DNA of 38,574 nucleotides from Acidobacteriota bacterium (GCA_019639175.1 JAHBSK010000014.1:1-38574), one strand, 5' to 3'; counted from the first letter of the stretch, positions 1 through 7,340 are shown. Notes: generated by a model from the letters alone, not told the origin. Numbers and translations: made by a program.

Positions 1-42
1 AACATTGCAAAACGTATTGACAAGACATTGGATTTCGTATAA
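1..42 (+). CDS. Possible C-terminal end of a gene entering from the left
   Basis: Frame 1 is open from the first base to a TAA at 40-42 and reads N-I-A-K-R-I-D-K-T-L-D-F-V. Thirteen codons cannot be assigned to a family. An integrase or other island gene is possible, but nothing in the sequence shows it. Chance openness over this length is quite likely. Confidence 0.2.
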   Translation, partial: NIAKRIDKTLDFV

Positions 43-279
43 GATTTCTCAGGATATTTGAAATAAGTTTTTGACGGCTAAGATTTCAAGAGTTTTAAAG
101 ACTCTCGGCTGCGAATTGACCGCATAAGCAGAGTGTAACCACTCACTCACCCGTGAAGACCCAGTCAAAAACACCGACCATATTTGTGATGGAAGCGGGG
201 TGCCGTGTTCGAGTTCCCCGACTGAAACGTATAAGGGCATTGATGAAAGAACCGCCCTAATGGTGACGGTTACAAACCA
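43..279. other. Gene-free stretch with several short hairpins
   Basis: No convincing gene is seen. Short inverted repeats follow one another: AGAGT/ACTCT (89-93/101-105), GAGTG/CACTC with a 4-nt loop (131-135/140-144), CGGGG/CCCCG (196-200/216-220) and AGGGC/GCCCT (234-238/254-258). Together with the long hairpin that follows, this could be a structured non-coding RNA ending in an intrinsic terminator. I do not recognise it as tmRNA, RNase P RNA, SRP RNA or 6S RNA. A minus-strand open frame over this region looks like chance. Confidence 0.35.
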
Positions 280-361
280 AAGGCCGGACGGATTTAATTT
301 CAGGGGATAACTGTGTTTATCAAACACACATCCCTGAGATCAAATCCGTCCGGCCTTTTTT
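280..361 (+). terminator. Long terminator-like hairpin ahead of the HTH genes
   Basis: A perfect 16-bp outer stem (280-295 with 342-357; AAGGCCGGACGGATTT and its complement) encloses a CAGGG/CCCTG stem (301-305/332-336) and a TGTGTTT/AAACACA stem (312-318/322-328) with a 3-nt loop. The outer stem runs into a T-tract (356-361). It has the form of a strong rho-independent terminator for plus-strand transcription. It lies only 12 bases before the first island gene, so it either ends an upstream transcript or attenuates the island operon. Confidence 0.75.
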
Positions 362-373
362 GTATTTAAAATT

Positions 374-583
374 ATGCAATTACAAACGAAAAAACAGATC
401 ATCAACAATGCCGAATTTTGCCGAATTTTCGGCATCTCGATAACAACACTTTGGAGGCTAAGGAACCGCAAGGAAGGGGCCGTGCCGCATTTCTTTATTG
501 GCGGCCAGGTCAGATACGACCTCGACGAGGTCGATGCCTTTTTTAAGCGGAGGAAATTACGGAATAGGACGCTGCCGAGGTAA
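374..583 (+). CDS. Small AlpA/excisionase-like helix-turn-helix protein
   Basis: This 69-residue protein has an N-terminal helix-turn-helix of the kind seen in MerR-like excisionases and AlpA regulators: roughly residues 12-32 (AEFCRIFGISITTLWRLR), then a basic stretch, a V-R-Y beta-hairpin and D-L-D-E-V-D-A-F-F near 50-58, the usual Y-x-x-x-D-V-x-x-W/F ending of this fold. In satellites such proteins act as transcription activators or excision directionality factors. No good Shine-Dalgarno sequence precedes the ATG. It is followed after 5 bases by a second gene of the same general type. Confidence 0.7.
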   Translation: MQLQTKKQIINNAEFCRIFGISITTLWRLRNRKEGAVPHFFIGGQVRYDLDEVDAFFKRRKLRNRTLPR

Positions 584-588
584 AAAAA

Positions 589-840
589 ATGACGAAATTG
601 ACTGAATATATTCGCGAAATCGACGTGCTGGAGCAATGGCCAATGAGCCGATACACGCTGCTGCGGGCGCGAAGGAATGGACTGCCGTTCGTGAGGCTCG
701 GAGCGTTCGTTTGCTATCGGCCGGAGGACTTAGAGGCGTGGTTCCTGGCGGAGCCGAAGAGAAGAGGTAAGCGGCGTCGCGGTGCCGCAAAGTTAGCAGA
801 CTCGGAGAAAGAGGGGGGAATGGAAAGCGATGCGAGCTAG
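589..840 (+). CDS. Second AlpA/excisionase-like helix-turn-helix protein
   Basis: This 83-residue protein has a helix-turn-helix near residues 12-30 (VLEQWPMSRYTLLRARRNG), then G-L-P-F-V-R-L-G, a tyrosine hairpin and P-E-D-L-E-A-W-F. That is the MerR/AlpA winged-helix layout, similar in outline but not in sequence to the preceding gene. A lysine/arginine-rich tail (PKRRGKRRRGA) follows and may add non-specific DNA contacts. It starts 5 bases after the previous stop, and its own stop lies 11 bases inside the next reading frame. Two adjacent proteins of this kind suggest separate regulator and excisionase roles, but which is which cannot be read from sequence. Confidence 0.65.
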   Translation: MTKLTEYIREIDVLEQWPMSRYTLLRARRNGLPFVRLGAFVCYRPEDLEAWFLAEPKRRGKRRRGAAKLADSEKEGGMESDAS

Positions 841-1180
841 AAATACAAGGCCCGCCGAAGTTGAGGAATTTCGACAGGCCGGAACAGAATTGAACTGTGA
901 CAAGAACAGTTACAGTTTACGAAAAAAATCAACAAAAAACAAGAGGCCGTCGCAGCTTTTAGCCGGGCCGATTGCATCGACAAGCCATCGGTGCGGCATT
1001 GCCGATTTGTTAATGGAGTGTCGGATCACGGATCGCAAGCGGAGATGTTCATTTTGTCGCGGCTGGCTTAAAGCTGATGATCTTCGGATCGACGGTTTTC
1101 GAGTTTGCGGCTTTTGTGCCAAAACCTTAATAGCCTTAACGGCGGTTTTAAATCGGCGGCGGCTGGGAGGCGGAATATGA
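830..1180 (+). CDS. Small zinc-ribbon protein, function unknown
   Basis: This is a 116-residue frame whose C-terminal third carries two CxxC pairs, RRCSFCRGWL and RVCGFCAKTL, about 20 residues apart, a likely zinc ribbon. The N-terminal part is basic and of low complexity. It overlaps the previous gene by 11 bases, and its stop overlaps the helicase start as ATGA (1177-1180). This tight overlap at both ends supports a real, translationally coupled gene. The exact start is uncertain. Single zinc ribbons of this kind occur beside phage primase genes, but a primase partner role is inference. Confidence 0.5.
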   Translation: MRARNTRPAEVEEFRQAGTELNCDKNSYSLRKKSTKNKRPSQLLAGPIASTSHRCGIADLLMECRITDRKRRCSFCRGWLKADDLRIDGFRVCGFCAKTLIALTAVLNRRRLGGGI

Positions 1181-2607
1181 CGGTGACGCCGAACGGTGTT
1201 TTAGCACAAATTCAAGCCGAAGTCGAAGGTTTTGTTTCCGGTGGAAGCCGTGAACATGCACATGTTCTGACGGATATTCTGGAGGCTTTGCAGCCGTTCG
1301 ACTTCCGCAAAGCCGCCGGGCTGGAAGGTCAGGATCGGGTTGCGGAGAAAACTCTAAGAGTCTTATCCATACGCGAGATCACGCGGGTTGCGAAAGAATT
1401 AGATTGCGGCCTATGCCAAAAAGGGGACTTTATTTACGCCTACAATGGACAGTTCTGGCAAAGGGTTGGCCGCGAAGATCTGGAATATTTCTTAGGGCGG
1501 GCGGTCGTTAAACTGGGTGTTAATGAGCTTGTGGCTGCCGACTTTGAGTTTAAAAACAAAACTTACAGGCAGTTCGTGTCCGACAGTTATTTGCCGGAAC
1601 CGCCGATTGGCGCGGGCATTAAGATTAGTTTACTTAATGGCACATTTGTTGTCGGCAACGACGGGGCTTTTTATATGCAGCCGTTCCGTCGGGAAGATTT
1701 CTTGACATATCAGCTTCAATTCAACTACGATCCCGCCGCGACATTCCCGCGTTGGCAAGCCTTTCTTGACGAGGTGCTGCCGGATACGGCGTTGCAAAAC
1801 GTCTTAGCAGAATACATCGGCTATGTTTTTGCCCGCGATTTGAAGCTAGAAAAAACGCTATTCCTTTACGGCGGCGGCGCAAACGGCAAGTCTGTGGTTT
1901 TTGACGCGATAAATCAGCTTCTAGGATCGGAGAACGTTTCAAATTACTCGCTGGAAAGTATCAGCGAGCAGAGCGGTTACTATCGCGCAATGATCGCGCA
2001 CAAGCTCTTGAATTACAGTTCCGATATTTCTGACAAGATGAGCATTGCGAAATTTAAAATTCTCACAAGTAACGAACCCATTGAAGCGCGGCTGCCGTAT
2101 GGACAGCCGGTTCAACTGACGCGATATGCAAGGCTGATGTTCAACTGCAATACCCTTCCGAGGGATGTTGAGTTTTCGGAGGCGTATTTCCGGCGATTTC
2201 TTATTATTCCATTTAATGTAACGATCTCCGCCGACCGCCGGAACCCGAATTTAGCAAAAGAACTGTTTACCGCCGAAGCTGCCGGGATATTTAACTGGGC
2301 GTTGGAAGGTTTAAGCCGTCTCTTGGTTCAAGGTGATTTTTCTTCGTGTGAGGCTATCCGCGAAACCGTTAGAACTTATCAGCAAGAGTCAGACACGGTG
2401 TTTATGTTCGTCCAGGAAGAAGGGTATTCGCCGAGTTCCTACCAGCATCAGTTGCTGAAAACGCTTTATTTGGATTATCGGGATTTCTGTAAAGCCGACG
2501 GTGCTTTTCCCGTAAAGAAATTGAATTTCCGAAAAAGGTTGGAGGGGTTGGGTTACCCGGTTAACCGTGGCACCGATAACAAAGTTGTCGTTTGGCTGGA
2601 GCGGTGA
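1177..2607 (+). CDS. P4-type helicase/primase, superfamily 3 helicase
   Basis: The protein has 476 residues from the ATG at 1177, chosen because GGGAGG lies just upstream and the ATG overlaps the preceding stop. The central and C-terminal parts match phage/plasmid primases of the P4 alpha (D5-like) class. Walker A is GGGANGKS (about residue 230). The Walker B-like region LNYSSDIS, the sensor stretch LMFNCNTLP and an arginine-finger-like YFRRFLIIPF follow in family order, with a winged-helix C-terminus. Such proteins unwind satellite or plasmid origins and load replication. The N-terminal part lacks a clear polymerase motif, so primase activity may come from the following gene. The iteron repeat immediately downstream is a plausible binding site. 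Confidence 0.88.
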   Translation: MTVTPNGVLAQIQAEVEGFVSGGSREHAHVLTDILEALQPFDFRKAAGLEGQDRVAEKTLRVLSIREITRVAKELDCGLCQKGDFIYAYNGQFWQRVGREDLEYFLGRAVVKLGVNELVAADFEFKNKTYRQFVSDSYLPEPPIGAGIKISLLNGTFVVGNDGAFYMQPFRREDFLTYQLQFNYDPAATFPRWQAFLDEVLPDTALQNVLAEYIGYVFARDLKLEKTLFLYGGGANGKSVVFDAINQLLGSENVSNYSLESISEQSGYYRAMIAHKLLNYSSDISDKMSIAKFKILTSNEPIEARLPYGQPVQLTRYARLMFNCNTLPRDVEFSEAYFRRFLIIPFNVTISADRRNPNLAKELFTAEAAGIFNWALEGLSRLLVQGDFSSCEAIRETVRTYQQESDTVFMFVQEEGYSPSSYQHQLLKTLYLDYRDFCKADGAFPVKKLNFRKRLEGLGYPVNRGTDNKVVVWLER

Positions 2608-2633
2608 CGCAAAACTAAAAATGTTTTGGAAGG

Positions 2634-2727
2634 GTAATTTTAGTAATTTTAGTAATTTTTCCAAAAACAGCTTTGTTGAAAATAAAGGACTTACAAGATC
2701 GTGAATTACTAAAATTACTAAAATTAC
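2634..2727. repeat. Perfect 24-bp inverted repeat of iteron-like units, candidate origin
   Basis: Positions 2634-2657 hold three copies of a GTAATTTTA unit in tandem at a 9-bp period. Positions 2704-2727 hold the exact reverse complement. The 46-base spacer contains the start of a short unsupported frame. The block sits in the gap between the helicase and TOPRIM-primase genes. Repeated AT-rich units in both orientations beside an SF3 helicase gene resemble P4-type ori/crr layouts. It could alternatively be a transcriptional hairpin, but no T-tract follows the second arm. Confidence 0.7.
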
Positions 2728-2763
2728 TGTCCAGAAACAAATTTAGTTTTCTTGAGATAAGAG

Positions 2764-3840
2764 ATGACAGACTATCTATTCACATTAGAGAAAGGATCGA
2801 AGAAACATATCTGTCCGCAATGCGGCCAGAAGCGATTCGTGCGCGTAGTTCATTCTGGAACAGGTGAATATCTTTCTGAAACGGTTGGCCGCTGCGAGAG
2901 GGTTAATTCATGCAGTTATCAATTAACCTGGGCCGAACACTTCCGAAACAACCCGGATGAACGCGAACGCTGGGGCCTTTCCGCCGCCGGAAACGCTGAA
3001 AAACGACAGGTATCACGGTTCGGACAAGGCCGAAAAAACGCCTCACAGGCCGCCGGAACGCAAAGATTTTCTGCGATGCAACCGAAAAAGGTTGATTACC
3101 TTGATCCCAAGCATCTGATGGCAGCCTTAAACGGCTATGAACGCAACGCCTTTGTGAAGTTCCTACTGACGCTATTTCCTGACGATCACGCCGAGGTTTG
3201 GGAGGCTTTAAGCCTTTACGCCGTCGGAACAATGCCGGATGGCCGCACGGTATTTCCTCAAATAGATCGGCAGGGCCGCGTGAGAACCGCAAAGGTTCTC
3301 AGGTATAACTCTGAAACAGGTAAACGCCGAAAGGACAGAATGGAAGATCCCTGGCTTCATTCCCTGCTGAAAAAGGACGGATCGCTGCCTGAAAACTTTG
3401 AACTCGGCCAAGTTTTCTTCGGCGAACATCTTTTGAGGAAATTTCCGGCATGGCCGGTTGCCGTTGTCGAGGCGGAAAAGACGGCAGTCATCGCGTCGAT
3501 CTGCAAAGGCGTGTTCCCCGATATGGTTTGGGCTGCCGCCGGATCGTTGGAATTTTTGAACATTTCCAAACTCCAAAGGATCGGGACTGACAGGAAGATC
3601 ATCCTCTACCCTGATCTTGGGGGCTTTGAGAAATGGACGGCGAAGGCCGAGGAAGCGCGGAAGCACGGATTAAATATTGCGGTCTCTGACGTGCTGGAAT
3701 TTATCGCAACGCCGGAACAGAGAGTTGACGGCCTTGACTTGGCGGACTGGCTGATCTCGGAACAGCAGGCTTTGAACGCAAGCATTCAGCATTGCCGCGA
3801 GGACGGAATTAACGAATTAGGATCGTTTTGTCACTTTTAG
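2764..3840 (+). CDS. Zinc-ribbon and TOPRIM primase-like protein (DUF6371-like)
   Basis: This is a 358-residue protein. The N-terminus (MTDYLFTLEKGSKKHICPQC) followed by CGQKRF, then VGRCERVNSCSY, gives a four-cysteine zinc ribbon within the first 60 residues, as in CHC2-like and DUF6371 proteins of mobile elements. A TOPRIM-like region follows near residues 230-310: VVEAEKTAVI supplies the conserved glutamate and IILYPDLGG the acidic motif. It probably makes or recognises primers together with the helicase encoded upstream. Its GAGATG start lies 36 bases after the iteron block. The family name is recalled from motif layout and is less certain than the TOPRIM call. Confidence 0.72.
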   Translation: MTDYLFTLEKGSKKHICPQCGQKRFVRVVHSGTGEYLSETVGRCERVNSCSYQLTWAEHFRNNPDERERWGLSAAGNAEKRQVSRFGQGRKNASQAAGTQRFSAMQPKKVDYLDPKHLMAALNGYERNAFVKFLLTLFPDDHAEVWEALSLYAVGTMPDGRTVFPQIDRQGRVRTAKVLRYNSETGKRRKDRMEDPWLHSLLKKDGSLPENFELGQVFFGEHLLRKFPAWPVAVVEAEKTAVIASICKGVFPDMVWAAAGSLEFLNISKLQRIGTDRKIILYPDLGGFEKWTAKAEEARKHGLNIAVSDVLEFIATPEQRVDGLDLADWLISEQQALNASIQHCREDGINELGSFCHF

Positions 3841-3946
3841 GTTCCTTCCTGCGGTTTCCGAAAATCGAGGGTAGCTGCGAGGCTCCGGCTATCGCTAGTT
3901 ATTATAATTTTTTTTAATTTCATCAAAGTTAGCTAGCTAATTGTTT

Positions 3947-4285
3947 ATGAGCCGCGAAACAATACAAATTTTGGATGACGCAGACGAGATCGAGTTTTTC
4001 GGGACGCAGTATCCGGTCGGCAGCAAGGAACGTGCGAGGCTTTATTATTTCGCGGAAATCCTTCGCAGAGAATACAAGATGACCGATGCGGAAAAACTCG
4101 ATCTCACGCTAAAAACTTTGGAGCGGGCCGGGCCTTGCACAAAAACAGAGCTTATCGAGCGGCTGGATTTCTCTAGAGATGAATGCCGCCGAATTGTCGA
4201 AGGCGGCATTCATTCCGGCTCTATCCAGACCATCGAGGAACCGACAAACGGCAGGCCGCGCATTTTGCTGATGATTCCGTCCTGA
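3947..4285 (+). CDS. Small winged-helix-like protein, function unknown
   Basis: The protein has 112 residues from ATG 3947; an in-frame ATG at 3941 would add two. The N-terminal half is acidic. The C-terminal half has the pattern of a winged helix: LTLKTLERAGPCTKTELIER, SRDECRRIVEGGIHSG and a wing with R-P-R-I-L-L. It may regulate the capsid gene downstream or replication. It is preceded by about 105 bases with an AT-rich run, a likely promoter area. No specific family was recognised. Confidence 0.6.
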   Translation: MSRETIQILDDADEIEFFGTQYPVGSKERARLYYFAEILRREYKMTDAEKLDLTLKTLERAGPCTKTELIERLDFSRDECRRIVEGGIHSGSIQTIEEPTNGRPRILLMIPS

Positions 4286-4365
4286 TAGGGTCGCGCCAAT
4301 CTTGCTTCATCAGTTTCCTGCGGGTCGGAAAAAAAAGGCTGCCAGGCTTTTGTTAAGATCGGATT

Positions 4366-5313
4366 ATGACAAGCATCCATAAAGGGAATTATTCGGGCGA
4401 GCAAGAGCTTGCGGCCGGGTCGATAGCCTTCAAAGTTCTATGCAATCGGTTTAAGACCGGGCAATCGTTATCGGGACACGGTTCTAAAAAAGGTCAGAAT
4501 ACGGCAGAAATTCGCATTACCCGTTCGGCTCTTGCTGTGAGCAAGATCGGCAGCGATCCACAGCAGATCGCATCAGCATGGCCAACGCCGAGATCGAACC
4601 GCTGGGTTTTTGATCTTTTTAGCCGCGAGAGGGCAAAGCTTGGCGATTTAATTCTGGTTCCGGCTCAAGTTTCATTTGGCAGTATCAGCGGAATGACCGC
4701 GGACGGTGACGACAAGCCGGAAGCTGCGGCCGATCTCAATCCGTCACTGGTTCCGGTTCGTAAAGCGGCGGTCTGGACTAAAATGACAGACGAGACCGTG
4801 GAAGATTACGACGGCTTCGCCGAATGGATGAACTCAGAATTAACGCGGCAGTTGCTTTCAGAGATTGATAACCAGTTACTTAACGGCAACGGCGTTAATC
4901 CGTTAATGCAAGGACTTCTCGGTAACGCGAACATTCAAACGCAAAGCAAGGGAGCAGACTCACTTACCGTCGCCATCTCGAAAGCCATTGCAAAGGTTCT
5001 CAAAGCCGGATTTTATCCGACTGCTATCGTCGTTTCGCCTGATGATTTCGCGGCATTAACGGCGGCCACTCCGGTAGAATTTCGCGGAACATTTTTTGAT
5101 GTTCCATTGATAGCAAGCGAACATGCCGCGAATAATTTGCCGGTTGTGGGTGATTTCACGACAGCAACGGTATTTGAGCGGTCGCCTTTGATCTTTAGTT
5201 TAACGAACACGGATCAGGATGATTTCATACAAAATCTGCTGACTCTTCGTGCCGAACAACGCCTTGCATTGGCCGTGTTCGCACCGAAGGCGTTCTGCAA
5301 GGTTGTGACTTAA
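4366..5313 (+). CDS. HK97-type phage major capsid protein
   Basis: This is a 315-residue protein with the layout of the HK97 gp5 fold. Residues 90-145 carry RAKLGDLILVPAQ, an A-domain-like segment and VPVRKAAVWTKMTDETVEDY. A long spine helix follows (GFAEWMNSELTRQLLSEIDN), then QLLNGNGVNPLMQGLL, a P-domain-like stretch with the YPTAIVVSPDDF strand, and the ending LRAEQRLALAVFAPKAFCKV, all recognisable capsid signatures. The roughly 85-residue N-terminus is short for a scaffolding delta domain. No protease, portal or terminase gene is nearby. It might build small satellite capsids, redirect a helper capsid, or form an encapsulin-like shell. It lacks a clear Shine-Dalgarno sequence. Confidence 0.82.
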   Translation: MTSIHKGNYSGEQELAAGSIAFKVLCNRFKTGQSLSGHGSKKGQNTAEIRITRSALAVSKIGSDPQQIASAWPTPRSNRWVFDLFSRERAKLGDLILVPAQVSFGSISGMTADGDDKPEAAADLNPSLVPVRKAAVWTKMTDETVEDYDGFAEWMNSELTRQLLSEIDNQLLNGNGVNPLMQGLLGNANIQTQSKGADSLTVAISKAIAKVLKAGFYPTAIVVSPDDFAALTAATPVEFRGTFFDVPLIASEHAANNLPVVGDFTTATVFERSPLIFSLTNTDQDDFIQNLLTLRAEQRLALAVFAPKAFCKVVT

Positions 5314-5369
5314 AGTTTCGCTTGCCGGTTACGGCTTATGTTCAAGTTATGCGGCTGTTTTGGAAAACG

Positions 5370-5410
5370 CCCGGCTGTGTGCCGCATACGTTTTCTCCAG
5401 CACAGCCGGG
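5370..5410. repeat. 10-bp inverted repeat after the capsid gene
   Basis: CCCGGCTGTG (5370-5379) pairs exactly with CACAGCCGGG (5401-5410) around a 21-base loop. No T-tract follows directly. It may be an RNA hairpin protecting the capsid mRNA end or an integrase/excisionase-related site near the attachment end. Confidence 0.5.
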
Positions 5411-5426
5411 GCTTGATAAAGAAAAA

Positions 5427-5471
5427 GGATCGGGTTTTTAGCCATAATTTTCTCGATCCCTTTTTTTTTTT
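5427..5471 (+). terminator. Probable intrinsic terminator of the island operon
   Basis: GGATCG (5427-5432) pairs with CGATCC (5454-5459), and a run of eleven T follows (5461-5471). It lies about 110 bases past the capsid stop and would end plus-strand island transcription before the convergent tRNA-Arg. Confidence 0.65.
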
Positions 5472-5492
5472 CGATCTCGTGCTTCTAATTTC

Positions 5493-5516
5493 TTAAGTCC
5501 AACTTTTAGTCCAACT
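5493..5516 (-). repeat. Tandem 12-bp repeat beside tRNA-Arg, candidate integrase arm site
   Basis: On the minus strand the sequence reads AGTTGGACTAAA then AGTTGGACTTAA, two adjacent 12-bp units 64 bases beyond the tRNA CCA. A related pair with the same period lies beyond tRNA-Lys (34594). This is the usual place for arm-type integrase binding sites; the role is inferred. Confidence 0.5.
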
Positions 5517-5580
5517 GGCAAAATTTGCTGTTTTAACATTCATGTATGTTTTTTAACTTACTGAACCTGAACAAGTTAAC

Positions 5581-5656
5581 TGGCACTCGCGGTAGGAGTC
5601 GAACCTACGGCCTCTTCCTCCGGAGGGAAGCGCTCTATCCACTGAGCTACGCGAGC
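5581..5656 (-). tRNA. tRNA-Arg(CCG)
   Basis: The reverse complement folds as a full cloverleaf: GCTCGCG acceptor, D-arm GCTC...GAGC, anticodon stem CTTCC/GGAAG with loop CTCCGGA (anticodon CCG, reading CGG), T-arm GTAGG TTCGACT CCTAC, acceptor CGCGAGT with a G-U first pair, discriminator G and an encoded CCA (5581-5583). The left island lies immediately 3' of this gene, so its 3' end is the likely attachment site. The gene remains intact. Confidence 0.95.
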
Positions 5657-5679
5657 AGAAACTGAATTATACCACGAAA

Positions 5680-6306
5680 TTATTTCCGTGTTTCAATCCT
5701 TATTGTCTTGATCCTGACATCTTCGACCGGACGTTCACCTTCTTTTGGTTTGACGCCGGAGATGATGCGGGCATTGTTCATTCCGTCTATCACTTTTCCA
5801 AAAACAGTGTAGCGGCGGTCAAATTGCGGTTCGCGTTTTAGCGTGATAAAAAATTGAGAGTTTGCCGAGTTAGGGTCGGTGCTGCGGGCGGCTCCGACAA
5901 TACCCGAAGCGTATTCAATGTCGGAAAACTCCGCAGGCACGTTCGGTTTATTTGATCTGCCCTGACCGTCGTTTGTCGGATCGTCATCCTTTGAGTTCGG
6001 ATCCCCGCCCTGAATGACAGTGTCATTCACCCTATGAAACGTGACACCGTCGTAAAATCCTTCTTTGGCAAGTTCCTTGAAACGGGCAACAGCCTGCGGT
6101 GCGATGTTGGAGTACAACTCGATCGTCATTGTGCCAAACGCCGATGAGTTTTCCATCTCTATAACGGCGATCTCGTTATCAGCAACAGGCGTGACGCCTT
6201 CTTTTACAACTGGTGCTGCTGAATTGTTTGTAGAAGATGTTGAACCTCCGCAGGCGGCAAGTGTTGTGATTAAAGCAATTATCAAAACAAAATATATCGA
6301 TCTCAT
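5680..6306 (-). CDS. Cyclophilin-type peptidyl-prolyl isomerase lipoprotein
   Basis: The chosen start gives 208 residues, beginning MRSIYFVLIIALITTLAACG: a lipoprotein signal ending in the lipobox L-A-A-C, so the mature enzyme is tethered to a membrane outside the cytoplasm. After a low-complexity linker, the cyclophilin domain covers about residues 45-205, with GVTFHRV, IQGGDP, ANSQFFITL and YTVFGKVIDGM. It catalyses cis-trans isomerisation of proline bonds in exported proteins. A longer frame to 6327 would overlap dtd; the shorter start leaves a 10-base gap and a clean signal peptide. It forms a run with dtd and a cytosolic cyclophilin. Confidence 0.9.
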   Translation of the reverse strand: MRSIYFVLIIALITTLAACGGSTSSTNNSAAPVVKEGVTPVADNEIAVIEMENSSAFGTMTIELYSNIAPQAVARFKELAKEGFYDGVTFHRVNDTVIQGGDPNSKDDDPTNDGQGRSNKPNVPAEFSDIEYASGIVGAARSTDPNSANSQFFITLKREPQFDRRYTVFGKVIDGMNNARIISGVKPKEGERPVEDVRIKTIRIETRK

Positions 6307-6316
6307 AGATTGATCC

Positions 6317-6763
6317 CTAAAATTCATTGGTGTCTAAAATTATTGTGACAGGGCCGTCGTTCACCAGTTCCACATCCATCATTGCCCGAAATCTGCCGGT
6401 CTCAACCCTGCTGAGCGATGCTCTTACTCTATCAACAAAATATTCGTAGAGTTCGTTGGCTTTTTCCGGAGCGGCCGCACCGATGTAAGAAGGCCTTCTG
6501 CCTTTTCTTACATCGGCCAGCAGCGTGAATTGCGAGACAACAAGTATTTCGGCTGTAACGTCCATGACCGAAAGGTTCATCCGGCCCTGTTCGTCATCCA
6601 TCAGGCGGATATTTAATATCTTTTCTGCCAGTTTGTCAGCCTCACCGGCGGTGTCGGCTTCGGCAACACCTAACAGGACAAGAAGCCCTTTGCCGATAGC
6701 TCCGACGGCCTCGCCTTCGACGGTAACGCTCGCGCGCTTCACTCGTTGAACGACGGCTTTCAC
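6317..6763 (-). CDS. dtd: D-aminoacyl-tRNA deacylase
   Basis: This 148-residue protein is the usual length of bacterial DTD. It starts with [15 protein letters not shown], contains the substrate-pocket signature SQFTL (about residue 77) and ends with the NDGPVT loop, the cross-subunit Gly-Pro motif of the family. It removes D-amino acids (and glycine from tRNA-Ala) as part of translation quality control in the cytoplasm. It begins at GTG, which shares one base with the TAG stop of the upstream cyclophilin gene (TAGTG), so the two are probably translationally coupled. Confidence 0.95.
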   Translation of the reverse strand: MKAVVQRVKRASVTVEGEAVGAIGKGLLVLLGVAEADTAGEADKLAEKILNIRLMDDEQGRMNLSVMDVTAEILVVSQFTLLADVRKGRRPSYIGAAAPEKANELYEYFVDRVRASLSRVETGRFRAMMDVELVNDGPVTIILDTNEF

Positions 6764-7257
6764 TAGCTTGCGGGTTCCTCGATATAGACCTTGTTCATTA
6801 CGACCTGTTCCAGCGGTTTGTCATTCGGATTTCGCGGAACCGTCGCGATGGCATCAACGACATCCTGGCCTTCCAGAACCTTGCCGAATTTTGTATAGCT
6901 CGGCGGCAAAGGATAATCAACGTGCATGATAAAGAACTGCGAACCGTTAGTGTTCGGCCCCGAGTTTGCCATTGCGACAGTGCCTTTTTCGTAGGTGCCG
7001 GCGTAGAGGTCTGATGTACGGTCGATCTCGTCCTCAAACTTGCCGCCCCATGCCGATTCGCCGCCATAGCCTTCGCCAAGCGGGTCGCCGCCCTGGATCA
7101 TAAAATTTGGAATAACGCGATGAAATATGACACCGTCGTAATATCCGTTGCCTGCGTGGATGCGAAAATTCTCGGTCGTTTTCGGCGCGTCCTGTTCTAA
7201 AAGTTCAAATTTGATCGTTCCTTTATTTGTTTCAATAACTGCGATTCTATTGCTCAT
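6763..7257 (-). CDS. Cytosolic cyclophilin-type peptidyl-prolyl isomerase
   Basis: The protein has 164 residues from ATG 7257, chosen because CAGGAG lies 7 bases upstream and the family N-terminus ([19 protein letters not shown]) begins there. A longer frame to 7329 adds a poorly conserved extension. Cyclophilin signatures include [17 protein letters not shown], the [15 protein letters not shown] active-site region and [10 protein letters not shown]. It is a cytoplasmic proline isomerase with no export signal, paired with the lipoprotein version two genes away and coupled to dtd by a stop/start overlap. Confidence 0.93.
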   Translation of the reverse strand: MSNRIAVIETNKGTIKFELLEQDAPKTTENFRIHAGNGYYDGVIFHRVIPNFMIQGGDPLGEGYGGESAWGGKFEDEIDRTSDLYAGTYEKGTVAMANSGPNTNGSQFFIMHVDYPLPPSYTKFGKVLEGQDVVDAIATVPRNPNDKPLEQVVMNKVYIEEPAS

Positions 7258-7340
7258 GTAGCTCTCCTGAGTATTTATTACAAATAAATAACTTACCACG
7301 AAAAGACAATAATGGCGAAAGAGGGGCAAATTTACGGTGG

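Larger units (their letters stand above)
1..5580. mobile_element. Left genomic island, phage-satellite-like, partial
   Basis: The block ends next to the 3' end of tRNA-Arg, a classic target of tyrosine integrases. It contains small helix-turn-helix genes, a P4-type helicase/primase, a TOPRIM primase-like gene and an HK97-type capsid gene, all on the plus strand, opposite to the chromosomal genes just beyond the tRNA. No second copy of the tRNA 3' sequence is seen in the window, so the far attachment site and probably the integrase lie to the left. No portal, terminase or tail gene is visible, which fits a satellite better than a full prophage. The island call is inference from gene content and tRNA position. 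Confidence 0.8.

Noticed and set aside
49..327. Minus-strand 92-codon open frame at the left edge
   Set aside because: It runs through the hairpin stems of the 280-361 terminator-like structure, has no domain and no ribosome site.
2673..2867. 64-codon frame starting between the two replication genes (contains ELLKLLKLL)
   Set aside because: The leucine-lysine repeat is only the translation of the iteron array, and the frame overlaps the TOPRIM gene start by about 100 bases.
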